Notes: generated from the sequence alone by a model not told the origin. A stretch of DNA of 64,000 nucleotides from Unio delphinus (GCA_029339505.1 JAQISU010000094.1:10130001-10194000), one strand, 5' to 3'. Numbered from the stretch's first letter, positions 35,666 through 46,653 are shown. Made by a program: numbers and translations.

Positions 35666-36005
35666 ATGACTCCTGAAAATATCAATCGAATAATTAATGA
35701 AATTATTACATTGAAAGATCAGGATATAAAAAAAAATAGATTGTGATATGATACATTCCGAATTTCAGTATATTGAGTATGCTCTATTAAATAATAAATA
35801 TGTTTTACCGAAATGTTACACGCTGATAAAGCGGATTCAAAATTCTATTAATACATCTCTTGCAGAATATAGTGATATCAGTAAATTCGCTCCATTATTT
35901 AATATTGTTGAGAAGGTCAGAGCAGAATTAGGAAAACAATACGAAGACAGACGTACAATTAACTCGAGGATCAGGGAATTAAAAAAAAATAATTCATCAA
36001 AATGA
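35666..36005 (+). pseudogene. Conserved element protein of unknown function, element A, frameshifted
   Basis: Counterpart of the intact 125-residue B protein (57043-57420). Starts at ATG 35666 after TTATTATATAAA. A frameshift in an A-rich run at about 35730 separates the first ~24 codons from the rest (EFQYIEYALLNNKYVLPKCY...RIQNSINTSLAEY...VEKVRAELGKQYEDRR). Predicted mostly helical and charged, with no domain I recognise. First gene of the virion-side block. Confidence 0.6.
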
Positions 36006-36342
36006 CCACCAACAGAGTAAATTGTGGTTTTGACAGGTGTGAACTGTAAAGGTAGCTTGTAGTGGGTGCGTTTTACAAGGAAGTAGTAGGATTGTATTCA
36101 AAAGAATTTTATAGAGCGTAATTTGTACAGTGTATTTATCTTCCGGGTAACAAAGAAATGTAGGATAAAAGATTTTATTTTTTTAAATTTTTTTTTGTTA
36201 TTATAAGTCAATTTTGTTGTATTTTTTATCAGAAAAATTGGGGGTAAATGATAGTCTTTGTCTAAATGAATTAATTAGAGAATTTCTCATTCATGGTGAC
36301 AAAGGTGAATTGTTTACGATTTAAATCATACACTTAATAATA
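36006..36342. other. Intergenic stretch with inverted-repeat right arm
   Basis: Contains the right arm (36079-36173) of the inverted repeat with 34233-34332, then T-rich sequence. B has a different, repeat-rich spacer here. Confidence 0.6.
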
Positions 36343-37412
36343 ATAGTAAATGAAGCATTAACAACTAGATTGGCAACCGAAAAAATTGCAGCAATTAAGA
36401 AGTACTTGCCTGTTAGGGGTTCTGTTGGAGAAAAACTACAACAGCGTCAAATGTTACAGACCGATTTTTCTACTGATACCGAATAGTTGTTTAAACCGGT
36501 AACTTCTGCAACTGGCGAAGTAAAAAAGGCTATCGAGGGGGCTAAGGCAGAACCAATTCTTCCTGTGCTTGAAAAGTTAGCTAGACGATCTAAGCAAACT
36601 AAAAAATCATTGAAAATACTCCCTGGTGATATAATAACTGCCGCAAGACAGCAAGAACAACGAGAACAACAATTTCAAGAAGAAATAGAACAATTAGGTG
36701 ATATTGATATTCCCTCACCACCGCCTGAACCACTTGAACAACAAGGCGCTGTTGCAAGAGAAGAAGAGAAAGAAGCACAAAAAGGTAAAACAGAAGTCTT
36801 GACCCTAAAAAGATATTTAAAAGTGATACGATAGATTATATTAGCGAAAATTTTAAGACTGATAATAAAAAGTTTCCTCATTTTATCGTTGATATATTTC
36901 CAAAGCGTCAGTGACAACAATACATGAATGAAGGATATGAAGACGCTATAACTACTAGGGAGATTTGGAGAACAAACCTATACTTGGCAAAAATCAGTAA
37001 GTCTCAACTACCACACAATGATAAAGAATTTGAGAAACTTGAAAAGTTGATATTTCAAATAGAAAACCCACCGACACCAGTTGAGCCTTTTGTATCCCCA
37101 ACAAAGGTAGAAGTTGAAGATGTAACTGATATCACTAAAAAAGATGGACACGGATTTTCCAGTGGAGTTAGAAACTCCGTTTCAGGTAGTGGTCTAGTTA
37201 GTTGTCCTGGCAGTATTCTCAGGGATAGAGCACGATTAGAAGTTCTCATATCAGGGAAACGAGCTGGAAATAACTCACCGGAAATAATTAATGAAGCAGC
37301 CGATATCTGCATGCGGTTATTTCAAGGTGGCATCATGGATATCAAAACATATCAAGATTTCTATGATGAGTTAGCTGATGGTATCGCAGTGATTAATCAC
37401 CGCATTAGATAA
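36343..37412 (+). pseudogene. Gln/Glu/Pro-rich virion-block protein, element A, broken
   Basis: About 350 codons. N-terminus VNEALTTRLATEKIAAIKKYLPVRGS matches the B protein start; the start codon is ATA here, ATG in B. The middle is a charged, probably coiled-coil stretch (ARQQEQREQQFQEEIEQ) and a Pro-rich link (IPSPPPEPLEQQ). The conserved C-terminus holds GLVSCPGSILRDRARLEVLI, RAGNNSPEIINEA and RLFQGGIMDIKTYQDFYDEL. A stop near 36484 and a frameshift near 36830 break it. Homologous proteins sit just before the minor virion and capsid genes in both elements, so a structural or scaffold role is plausible but unproven. Confidence 0.6.
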
Positions 37413-37428
37413 ATATCATTTAAATAAG

Positions 37429-37905
37429 ATGATCATACACTACAACCATGAGAAAAAAACCAGCGTCTACGTAGTAAATTCACGTATGCCTATTTATAGA
37501 GCGTACTATGGTGATGGTCTCGGTGATAACATTGCAGGGTTATTTGCAAGAATGGCTCCAAAAGTAGCACCGCTAGCAAATTAATTATCAATGAAAGCCA
37601 TTGATGTTATTCGTGATAAGGGTATAAGCGCTGTTGGTGATGTTGCCGGGAAAGCGTTTTCAGCCGCGAAGGATAAACTAATAACGTTAGTTCGACGACG
37701 AAGGAAACCACCAGCGACTTCGTCACCGATGACTTCGTCATTGGGACCACTACCATCTACAGTGAAAATACCTGCGAGTGTTAGTAAAATAATAAACAAC
37801 GCAGTGGATCAGAAACTAGCGTCGCTGGTGACCAACGCTCAAGATAATATTACCGCAAATATGATAGCGGGAAGTGGCTTACGACGAAGCCGTCGACGAC
37901 GATGA
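37429..37905 (+). pseudogene. Basic, amphipathic minor virion protein, element A
   Basis: About 158 codons from ATG 37429 (leader TTTAAATAAG). Features: YY motif near residue 27, an amphipathic alpha-helical stretch NIAGLFARMAPKVAPLA, a Gly/Ala-rich KGISAVGDVAGKAFSAAKDK segment and an Arg-rich end SGLRRSRRRR. This resembles the small basic, membrane-active or DNA-binding core proteins of adenoviruses and adintoviruses (pVI/pX style); assignment is by composition and position just before the capsid gene. One in-frame TAA at about 37582 (after APLAN) is the only lesion I see. Confidence 0.55.
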
Positions 37906-37930
37906 TTTAGATCCATAAATATATAATAAA

Positions 37931-39357
37931 TTGTTCAAGAGGTCACCTGATCCAGCGTTTGATATGGACGCCTCAGTGCGCAAGAATGATTCTGTACGCG
38001 ATTATCAATTTTATGGCTATCACGCAATATAACCGAATCTTCGATCAAGAATTGAACTTCAAGTTCATGATACCAGCAAATATTTTCTACCATGTGAAGC
38101 GTTTATTGAAGTAGAAGGAGAACTTGTAACAAATGTTGCAGCTAATACACCATACGCGGATAACCCAATTCTCCGAGTTGGTTTTGTCAATAATGGGATC
38201 ATGGCGTTATTTAGTAGTGCTAGATATATGATTGATGGAAAAGAAATTGAAACTATTGAGAATAATGTTGATGTTGCCACAACAATAATAGGGTTAGCAA
38301 GATACTCTGACGATTATACAAGATCGGCGGGTCCATCTATGATGTTTGCTAAGGATATTACTGATCACGCTAATCACTCTCCGTATATTAAAATACGGAC
38401 ACCACAAGCTACTGCATCTGACCCACAACCAGTTGATGCTTCTTATGAACACAAAGTAAGACCAGGTGCTGCTTTTGATATTGTCGGAGACGCTAATCCC
38501 GATTACAATCTAGGATATGCAACACGCAAATCAATGCTACAAGGAGAGGGTCGACGATTTTCATGCGTGATTCCACTGCATCATATTTTCGGATTCTGTA
38601 GAAATGTCCAAAATTTTATCTATGGAGCGAAGCATACGGTAGTACTCGTGCGAAAGGGTACTGATAATGATACAATCTGGCGCGGTGGTGATGCTGCTGA
38701 AGGTAAAGTTATTTTATCAAAACTATCACTGTGGATGCCAGTAATGACCCCATCAATCACCACAGAGGAAAAATACTATCATTTATGGACCAAGGAGGAA
38801 AATCACTGATAAGTTGATTATCGGTGAGTACAGATACTATAGATTCTGATATTACTGGTACATTTACATGGCACCTGGAAGCGCGACAAGGCATTTCAAG
38901 TCCGCGTCATATATTTATTACGCTACAGGATAGAACGCGATTAGACAATCAAGAACGCAGTCATATGATATTTGATACATTGGGTGTTAAAGAATTCTCG
39001 CTGAGAATGAATGGCCAACAGGAACAATCCGAGGATATACAACTTGATTACGGAAACAACTATATTGCACGCGTGTATCATCGGTTGTTGTCATATATGG
39101 GACGTGATCAAAATGTTGATACTGGTCTGCAAATATCACAGTTGGATTTTAAAAATCAATATCCGATCTATTACTTTTCGTTGGAACATCTTGATTTAAC
39201 AAGACAGTCCGTCGTTGATATAAACTTTAGAGCTCGTGTAGCCCCTGCTGGTGTTAATTACAGAGCGGTTGCTGTCATTCTCAGCGACAAATCAATGCTA
39301 CTCGAAGGTGTTGGTGAAGGAATGAGAGTGGTAGATGCACCAGTGGAAAATCTATAA
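37931..39357 (+). pseudogene. Major capsid protein (double jelly roll), element A, broken
   Basis: About 475 codons, the usual size for Polinton capsid proteins. Family landmarks: RIELQVHDTSKYFLPCEAFI near the start, CVIPLHHIFGFCRNVQNFIYGAKHTVVLVRK, GKVILSKLSLWMPVMTPS, then PRHIFITLQD, DIQLDYGNNYIARVYHRLLS and YPIYYFSLEHLDL. Two upright beta barrels per chain build pseudo-hexameric capsomers. The start codon is TTG (ATG in B); a TAA lies near 38031, a frameshift near 38780 and a TGA near 38816. Leader AATATATAATAAA fits the element's start signature. Very confident on family. Confidence 0.9.
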
Positions 39358-39389
39358 TTGTAACAATTAGATCAATCTGCTATTATATA

Positions 39390-39852
39390 ATGAAATAGTC
39401 ATATTAGTGTTACATTGACTCCCGCTCAACTCAAGAAATTGCAATGAGAATCGGCTAAAAAATGCGGAACCACAATAACGCTGAAACCCAATCAGATGGT
39501 TGGTGGTCAAAATAAATTGTCACTGACAACTCGTCAGGTAAAACACTTCAATGATGCTTTCAAAGAAAAAAAAGGTGTTCAGATCACTCTCTCTGCATCC
39601 GCGATCAGCCACATGAAAAATTCAGGTGATATATTCCAGTTGTTAGCAGCGATTCCAGCGTTGATTGCGGCAGCGGCCCCAGCGGTTGCTAAAGCGGCAC
39701 CGTTAGGAGCCGTTGGTACCGCGGCAGGAATGGCACTAAAGAAAGCAACCGGGCGGGCGTATAAAAAAGAGGGAAAGGGTTTAAGACTACCGGGAACTCC
39801 GCACACGTGGTACAAGGGAAACGGCTTGAGAATACCAGGAACGGTTTACTAG
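39390..39852 (+). pseudogene. Minor virion protein with duplicated LT-Q motif and hydrophobic tail, element A
   Basis: Two similar halves recur: VTLTPAQLKKLQ...CGTTITLKPNQMVGG then LSLTTRQVKHFNDAF...GVQITLSASAI. A hydrophobic segment follows (IPALIAAAAPAVAKAAPLG), then GMALKKATGRAY and two GLRxPGT repeats (GKGLRLPGTPHT, GNGLRIPGTVY). This organisation is widespread in Polinton/adintovirus late genes and may act like adenovirus pVI on membranes, by inference. A two-base loss just after the ATG and a TGA near 39445 break it; the 39496-39852 part is open. Its 3' end overlaps the protease N-terminus in another frame. Confidence 0.55.
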
Positions 39853-40259
39853 TTCCCATGTCAAATTTTGATTTACTCGATGCTGCTAAAAAACTTGCGA
39901 ATAAAAACTTTAGGGGTGTCTTTATGAAAGATCAGTTGCCAACACAACCAAACAACGCTGAAACCGGTATCATTAATCTCGATAACAGCAACGGACCCGG
40001 AACCCACTGGGTTGCATACGCGATTGATCCACGTGTAATCGTTTATTTCGATACATATGGATTAGCGCCGCCTAAAGAATTCATGATTTATATAAACCGC
40101 TTCAAAACCCCTCGTTGGTATTCTACGCTACAAACACAACAAATGAATGACCCACCAATATGCGGCAGCGAAGTATTAAATGTCCTTGACGCTACTTCAA
40201 CATCTGGAAAACCACCTCATCAGGCCGTAAATGAATACACGAGGAATCGCTGGAAATAA
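39807..40259 (+). CDS. Adenain-like cysteine protease, element A
   Basis: 150 residues, open. Catalytic motifs are all present: His in GPGTHWVAYAI, acidic partner in VYFDTYGLAPP, Gln in STLQTQQMND and nucleophile Cys in PPICGSEVLN. The fold matches adenovirus endopeptidase (C5/Ulp1-like), which matures virion proteins. Start: ATG 39807 (MVQGK) is conserved in B and overlaps the previous gene by 46 bases; an internal ATG at 39858 (MSNFDLLDAA) is the alternative. Compared with B about 12 residues are missing between NGL and SNFDLL, leaving the frame intact. One of the two best preserved genes in A. Confidence 0.85.
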   Translation: MVQGKRLENTRNGLLVPMSNFDLLDAAKKLANKNFRGVFMKDQLPTQPNNAETGIINLDNSNGPGTHWVAYAIDPRVIVYFDTYGLAPPKEFMIYINRFKTPRWYSTLQTQQMNDPPICGSEVLNVLDATSTSGKPPHQAVNEYTRNRWK

Positions 40260-40301
40260 AAAATTTCATAGAGGATTTAGAAAGGAATTATATAGAATAA
40301 A

Positions 40302-41310
40302 ATGATTGATATTTGGGGGAGATCTTTATCAAAACTGAAGAAACCCGAATCTGTTGGCGTTGCAACCGGTGATATAAAAAAAAATAATTAAAGATAAAAT
40401 AGCTGAGATGTTGAACTTAGCAAGTGTTGATCCCAATGAAATAGTTGTATTTCATTGTCGTCAGGGTAAATTAAAAACTAGTAATGTTTCCCTGGATGAT
40501 ATTTTCGTTAAACAACGCAACGCAGTAGAGGATACTATCGCGTTGTTTCCCAATCAGGGTAAACTCAAACCGGGTGTCCTCATGTCAACAATCACAGATA
40601 AAATATTAACACTCGATAACACAGGGAATTTATTAAAATCGCTCAATGATAAGTATTACGATCATGTAACTAAATTTACTGATTTACAAAAATCCATCAT
40701 GGACAATATTGATGAACCCGTATTAGAATTTTTTGGTAATCCTACAGTGACCACACCAAAACTCACAGAGATAAAAACTTCTATGTTGGAACTAGCAACA
40801 CTTCAATCCAAATATGAAGAATATATAAAACAATGTTCAGTTTTTTGTAAAAATATCATAGATAAATTTCTTGGAACCACATTCGATAAACTCGACATAA
40901 GACTCCCGGATATTAAAAAATTCATCGATGAGACGAAAAACGTCAGCGAGGCAATCAAAAACGATTTTCAGAGGATGATAACAACCATTGAAAAAACAAA
41001 AATTCCTCATGAGAAAACCAACAATGTAGTATACACGATCCAACACGGATCTTTTGCGTGGACTCCTACAGACAATACATTATCTATCACCGCGACCGTC
41101 AAAGGCATTTATCGATTAACACTAGTGACACCAACTCAATTTAATATATCATCGTCGAGTTCATCTGGGGTCAACAATACGATATCAACAATCATCGACA
41201 AGGATACAAATTAACAGTTCACGATAGCATCCACTGATAATAATTTGGCTAGGGTTTCAGTATCATGGTACATGGAATTCGTAACGGATTTAAGTAAACA
41301 ACTAATTTGA
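40302..41310 (+). pseudogene. Coiled-coil fibre-like virion protein, element A
   Basis: About 335 codons. Start MIDIWGRSLSKLKKP with a frameshift near 40385, then MLNLASVDPNEIV...KLKTSNVSLDDIFVKQ, a long heptad-like region with short FFG-spaced repeats (residues ~90-210), then a beta-rich C-terminal domain beginning VVYTIQHGSFAWTPT and including IKGIYRLTLVTPTQFN-like sequence. The layout (head, coiled stalk, beta end domain) suggests a trimeric fibre or penton spike; no direct family proof. The stop at 41214 (DKDTN then TAA) truncates the last ~30 codons that B retains. Confidence 0.55.
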
Positions 41311-41330
41311 ATTCTTTTGTAATAAATAAG

Positions 41331-41854
41331 ATGTCATCAACAATACCTTCAGTATCTCAATATCGCTATGATCAAGTCAGAGAATTTCAAACTAAACTCA
41401 AAACCCTCACCGAGGAGTACCAAACAAAAATAAAGAAATATCGACGAAGAATCACCGCAATTGATGTTACCATGTACTCGGTCAGTGGTGTAATCACCGG
41501 AGCTGGTATTATACTATCCTCAGTGACAATGATTGCTCCGATAGCTGTTCCAATTTGCATATTCGCGGCGACAACAATTGCTGGAATAATTTCGATAATA
41601 ACAAAAAAATATCATCATGCAGCCAGCGTAAACTGCAAGATTACTCAATTAAATTTCATGTTGCATCAACTGCGTACTCACAATTATCCTCGTTGATATC
41701 GTCGTCGCTCGATGATACATTTATATCAGATAGTGAGTTCTCAGCGATGGTAAGTATTTATGATTCCACGATGTCAAAATTAGAAATACAACATGAACAT
41801 AATAACAATGACAACACCGCAAGAACTACTTCAACGAATAGTAAAAAATACTGA
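41331..41854 (+). pseudogene. Two-helix membrane protein, element A, frameshifted
   Basis: Starts MSSTIPSVSQYRYDQVREFQ at ATG 41331 after AATAAATAAG. A charged helical N-terminus (KTLTEEYQTKIKKYRRR) is followed by two adjacent hydrophobic segments (MYSVSGVITGAGIILSS and APIAVPICIFAATTIAGII), likely a membrane hairpin. A frameshift near 41620 shifts the Asn/Thr-rich tail, which continues in another frame to about 41854. That tail overlaps the start of the next gene. Perhaps a virion membrane or host-membrane protein; not assigned. Confidence 0.55.
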
Positions 41855-43132
41855 ACTAATTCAATAAATAACGGAAAATACCACACCGGTGAAGACCAGC
41901 ATAATCTCAATAACCTCAACGAATCCTGAATTCAGTGTGAATTTCCCTATTCCGATTCCCGTGAAGGAGATAGCGCTAGCAACACTACGAGTATACCATA
42001 GTTGGCCTAACATTAGGTCGGTAGTATCTGGTGGTCAACAACCGAATAATTCCTTAGTGTTTGCGAGTAAGAATCGCAAAGACAGGTCTCCAGACTTGAA
42101 CGTCGTTTCGTTGCCATCTAGGTCATACCAAATTGAAGAAATCAATGCTGAATTAGCGCGTAGAATAAAATCTATTACTGGAAAAGAATCGAAAATCGCT
42201 ATAACGGTCCACGAGCCGACACTATCATCTGCGATCGAGATAAAATCGACTAGTTATGTCGTAGATATCTATCAGAGTTCTATAAGAACAATACTGGGTT
42301 GTCCTGAAATTCCACCCGGACAAGAAACTGTTAATATAACACCTGAACCACAACAATCCGATTATTCCAACGACAGAATAAAATATGACAACCCAGTATA
42401 AAGCTATAACGAATACAGCAAGTTGAACTTTTTCACTGGAATGATAGACGACCGCAACCGTAGATATTATCGAACTCGACGAGATAAAATCACTGAAAAT
42501 TTCACAGCGATGAATAATGATATTTTGCTGTTGTTAATATCTCTTAAATCCGGTAATCTTATCCGAGATGAATTTATCAGCGTCGTACAAACATGCAACA
42601 AAATCATCAATGACATGGAAACATTTAACTCACAAATTATTCAAGAAGTATTAGATGATATTAATCCTAAATAAGAACGGACTTTGCAATAGTGTATAAT
42701 ACACGCGTAGAAGATATTTCCACGCTCAAACTACACGGATATAATATCCCAGAATTAGAAAAATTTCTCAATGATGCCGTTGACATTGGTTTTAAAAAAA
42801 TCCACGACGCATGGAAAAAAACAGCACCACAACCACAAACAACTTTTCTGACATATAATAATGACCCAGACGGAGGCGGGCGGCATATCGCGCCGCTCAA
42901 CGTAAATATATCCTCGGTGATTGCATTGAATTTAGTATGTGATGTTATCGAAGGAAGCTATCAAATAAATCTCGAGCGATCAAATCAAGCCGAGCAGGGA
43001 TATATTTTATATTCATTTGCACCAACAGCTCTTCCAGGATTTCTAATTATTGAAGATCCAACTAATCCAGTCTATATGAGATGTCATAATGATTCGTTAA
43101 CGAGGATTAATTTCAGACTCACTGAACAGTAA
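41808..43132 (+). pseudogene. Probable penton/minor capsid protein, element A, broken
   Basis: About 440 codons. N-terminus MTTPQELLQRIVKN, then ISITSTNPEFSVNF, ATLRVYHSWPNIRS, PNNSLVFASKN, the motif VVSLPSRSYQIEEINAEL, and after a helical middle (TENFTAMNNDILLLLISLK) a beta-rich C-terminus (VIALNLVCDVIEGSYQINL, GFLIIEDPTNPVY, INFRLTEQ). The combination recurs among Polintons beside the capsid genes; a penton or capsid-cement role is my inference. Stops near 41865 and 42401 and a frameshift near 42675 divide it into three open pieces. It begins inside the membrane-protein tail and is the last gene before the right end of A. Confidence 0.6.
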
Positions 43133-43204
43133 GGAAATTAAATAGATCTACGAGGCAACGTCTTACAAAAAATTAGTCTGTTTGTGAAATCATAAAATGA
43201 TTTT

Positions 43205-43228
43205 CAATGTTAACCCATAGCAGCCTTT
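43205..43228. repeat. Right end of element A, short inverted-repeat remnant
   Basis: GTTAACCCATAGCAG is the reverse complement of CTGCT(A/G)TGGGTTAAC found near the left ends of both A and B. Directly after it the sequence becomes duplicated receptor flank (CATTTACAAAGTG). The outer part of the terminal repeat is absent, so A is truncated or rearranged here. Confidence 0.55.
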
Positions 43229-44603
43229 TACGAACATTTACAAAGTGTTTTAAAAACAAAAATGGTCACACATTGCATCGCTAAAGATGTTGATAATATC
43301 AGCCAATTAGACGCTAAAATCACCTCAGTAATATATATGAAAATAGTTCATAATCCTTCTCATCGACGATTTTGGTTATTTAAACCTGTTTACCAAGATT
43401 GATGTTATTTTGATGAGAAAAATAATCTTTACGCTGTTTCAGCTTCAGAGAATCATATGCAAGATTACAGCGTCAATATGCGTTGATTCTGTGCATTATC
43501 GAACTGATATGAATTTTTTTAATCATATGAGCTTACATTTGAAGTTTAATCAAAATCAGATAACACGTATTACTTCCAGTGTGGTAACAAGCCCATGCCA
43601 TGAGATGAACGATATTACGAGTTTAAGTTCTTAAGATAAGTAATAGAAACGACTGCAAAACAAAGCATTGTAACATTAAACAAATAATTTATTTCCCTAG
43701 AACAAAAAAAAAAATAAAATAAAAAAGTGTTGTATTGTGAATTATACACTCGAGTAAAAACAATAAACACAGACCTAGATAGAAATCCAAATTACGTCCA
43801 CCGCTAAATGTGTTATTGTACGTGTGGTGGCTTGCAAAGTATTGATGTGCCACCAGTCGTTTGTTTAATGACAATAATACAATCCAGGAATATATCCTTT
43901 TGTTTATATTACACTATATATCCAAGAGTCTCTGTCAACGAATATACATTTAGAGCATTTTATATCTGCCAGGAAGAATATTCTGAATTAGCTTCGCCTA
44001 CTTTCATAGCAATGATCCTTTAAGAAACGTTTGACAGCTCATATTCCAGATCGAATCAGAAATGTGTACTAAATTAAGCACATTATTTGGTTAAAATGAT
44101 ACATTTTTGTCTTTTGGTTGTACAGTCTTTCCTGAGGAAATAATAATTATATGTGTTACTTACTGTTTAATTCCTCAATGATAATATTGCCCCTTTTCGA
44201 ATAATTATCACACCTTACTTTGTGAATTCATTGTATAGACTGTAGGTAATTCGTTCCCCTATTTAAAGATTATAAAATATCTGTTGAGTGGATCCTTGAG
44301 GGGATCTGTATCACAAATATATTCCACAAGTTCTGATGACTGTGACAAATAACATTTCATGAGAAATGAGTCTTTCCAATTGTTGATTAACTATGTCACA
44401 TATTTTGTTTTTAGTATAATAAAAACAAATTTGAAAACGTTAAGGCATATCATTTAAATTCAGTATCAATGACACAGACGCACACTTACTCGGGAACCGT
44501 TTCACTTCAAAGTTTGATGAAACGCCTTTATAGACTGGAAAATATATGGGCCACAATTCTCAAAATCTGAATACATTTAAATTTTCTACACATTAATGCC
44601 CAT
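43229..44603 (-). repeat. Duplicated 3' flank of cGLR copy 3
   Basis: Inverted match to 11602-14212 beside copy 2, and its last ~300 bases match 1-287 beside copy 1. No gene is seen; ORFs of 60-75 codons are not conserved between the copies. Confidence 0.7.
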
Positions 44604-44604
44604 T

Positions 44605-46653
44605 TTACTGCCAACCATGTAGGACGTTGAAAGCTACCTTGATTATAACAGCTATTTGCAATTTGGCAGCGTTGTGTTGATTCTTCCGTTTCATTGACTT
44701 GCAGAGAATATTGAAGGCTTTCACCAAGCTCCCCTCCTGCATAAGATAGTAAGCCAATAAGTTAAGAGCGGTGTCTACAAACTTTGGTTTCTCATGTCGG
44801 ATAAAATATATCATATTTCCCAGAGAAACCTTCTTGTGTAACCTCTTGTTCTGCCAGTGGTAACATAAGAATTCCAGGAAATATAGATAAAATTTCGAGT
44901 CAACACTCACTGTGTTTGGCAAGTAGGTTTCATCTGAATCGAGGTCATTAGACCCTGTAGAACGGAACATCTCTGGAATAAGTGCTTTAGGAGTGCAATT
45001 AATCTCTGAATGATGATAGTGAACAGGAAAGGCAATGTATCGACTTATTAGTTGTGTAGTTGATAGGTCCTCACTTAATATTGCATGAAGTATGTATTTA
45101 ACTGATCCCTTTTGGTCCAATATTTTGTAACTGTAATTTTCGTGTATTTGATTTAACACATCCTCGGTTATCTCAAGATTGCTCTGGACAAAATAAAAAG
45201 CAGCCAGCTTCAGCTTTGCAGATGTCACATCTGAGGAGGATCCGCAAAGGAGAAGCTCCTGTGCCATATTCAGGGCATTCTGGTCCGGTATTTCCTCAGA
45301 AAGACTTTCAGATGCCAGTTTTGAGCCTTTAAAAGAACATAACATTTTCCATAATATAGTGTTTACCTCCCGTCGCGGTTTTGGGCAGGCAAGCATCCTA
45401 TTTATTATGCGGGGCTCAAAATACAAATAATTTCTATCAACGTCTTGGGCAATATAATACAAGTGTGCAAACATAAATTTAAATGTGGTCAAATAAACTT
45501 GTGCAACATTGTCACCTTGTATTTCAAGTTCCGTGTAAGGGATTTGACAAGCCATCACCAGTTTTTCTCCGATGTTGTCACATGATATCCAGACCAGAGA
45601 TCTACCCTCCTGTCTCAGCAGATTGCTGAGAATATTCTGCAGCTGTCCAGGTATATGGCCATACATTTTACACTGGAACATATTTTCTTCTGGAATAAAG
45701 TAATTGGGGCAGAATTTACCTTCAATCCAGATGTACAACAGTCTTAAGCACATATCAACACATAGAAGTAGATTATCCGGTTGCCAAATGGCTGCTGGTG
45801 TGTTCTCAATTAGGTAAAACATGCATGTTTTCAAATGATAGCTGCTTAATGCATCATCGCCTACAACAGGCAGAATGAAACATTTGTTTATCATTTTCAA
45901 TAGAATATAGCATTTGTATTATATTGAATTAAAAAGCCACACGAGGAGCTTCTCCCCATACCAAATGGATACTCGCCATTCCAGGTGTTGTTCTTGGCTA
46001 AGTTTATGACCCACTGGAACCAATAGTGCACCCGTTTGCTGAATAAGACCAATTGTTTGTTGTGATGGCCAGTTGTACCGTCTCTTCCTTGTTAACCAAT
46101 GAGATGACTGATCAGGCCAAGCATAGTGCTTCACTGCAATCACTCTGTCTTCTGCTAGGTGATTTGAATAATATGTTGTAGCAGCAGGACCATGGTACGC
46201 ATCAGCATTAAGTTCTAGGTAATAATTATCATGTCTGAGAACTGAGCGACCGTATCTATCTAACATATATGTACCATTAGATACATTATATATGGGTAAT
46301 GGTTGATTATTGTATATTTCCTGCAACTTTACATATCCTGGTGGTGTGTTCTCGTCACTTACTACAAGGAAGTTATTCTTATGAGGCACCCAGTTCTGAA
46401 AATCCTGTACAACATTGAATTGCAGACAAAACACAGAATCTACATCTGAGTTTAAGCCAGGGGTCGTAGTTGCCTCCGCCTGACTCCCAAAATAATGAAA
46501 TGCACAATGATTACTTAAAGAGATCACCTCCTCTGATTGTATCCACATATTGATTCTCTTCCAACGAATATCTTCAGCCAGTCCTACTGAATCGAAAACT
46601 CTGTTCAGTCTCAAGGACACTTCTTTGTAGTATTGAGGCGTGTTCGACGTCAT
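44605..46653 (-). pseudogene. Mab-21/cGAS-like receptor copy 3, one stop from intact
   Basis: 683 codons in one frame, interrupted only by a TAA at 45919-45921 (after WLFNSI), where copies 1 and 2 have CAA. The N-terminal domain carries HYFGSQAEATTTPGLNSDVD, the GS and D-x-D signature of nucleotidyltransferases. The Mab-21 core follows (WRVSIWYGEKLLVWLF, HLKTCMFYLIENTPAAIWQ, LLLCVDMCLRLL, CPNYFIPEENMF), with NIGEKLVMACQ closing it. A helical TPR-like C-terminal half (TALNLLAYYLMQEGSLVKAF) ends the protein. In animals such proteins detect nucleic acids and signal through STING; expansion is known in molluscs. It lies between two Polintons and is read from the minus strand. It may be a very young pseudogene, a polymorphism or an assembly error. 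Confidence 0.85.

Larger units (their letters stand above)
27020..43228. mobile_element. Polinton/Maverick-type (adintovirus-like) element A
   Basis: About 16.2 kb carrying the diagnostic Polinton set: RVE integrase, protein-primed-type DNA polymerase B, FtsK/A32-type packaging ATPase, adenain-like protease and double-jelly-roll capsid, plus further virion genes. The left boundary is set where homology with element B begins (AGAGGCGTC at 27020 and at 48677); the AG start fits Polinton ends. On the right, GTTAACCCATAGCAG at about 43210-43224 is the inverse of CTGCTGTGGGTTAAC near the left end, after which the sequence changes to duplicated receptor flank. Most genes have stops or frameshifts; the ATPase and protease frames are still open. 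It is a fossil or near-fossil, not an active element. Confidence 0.92.
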
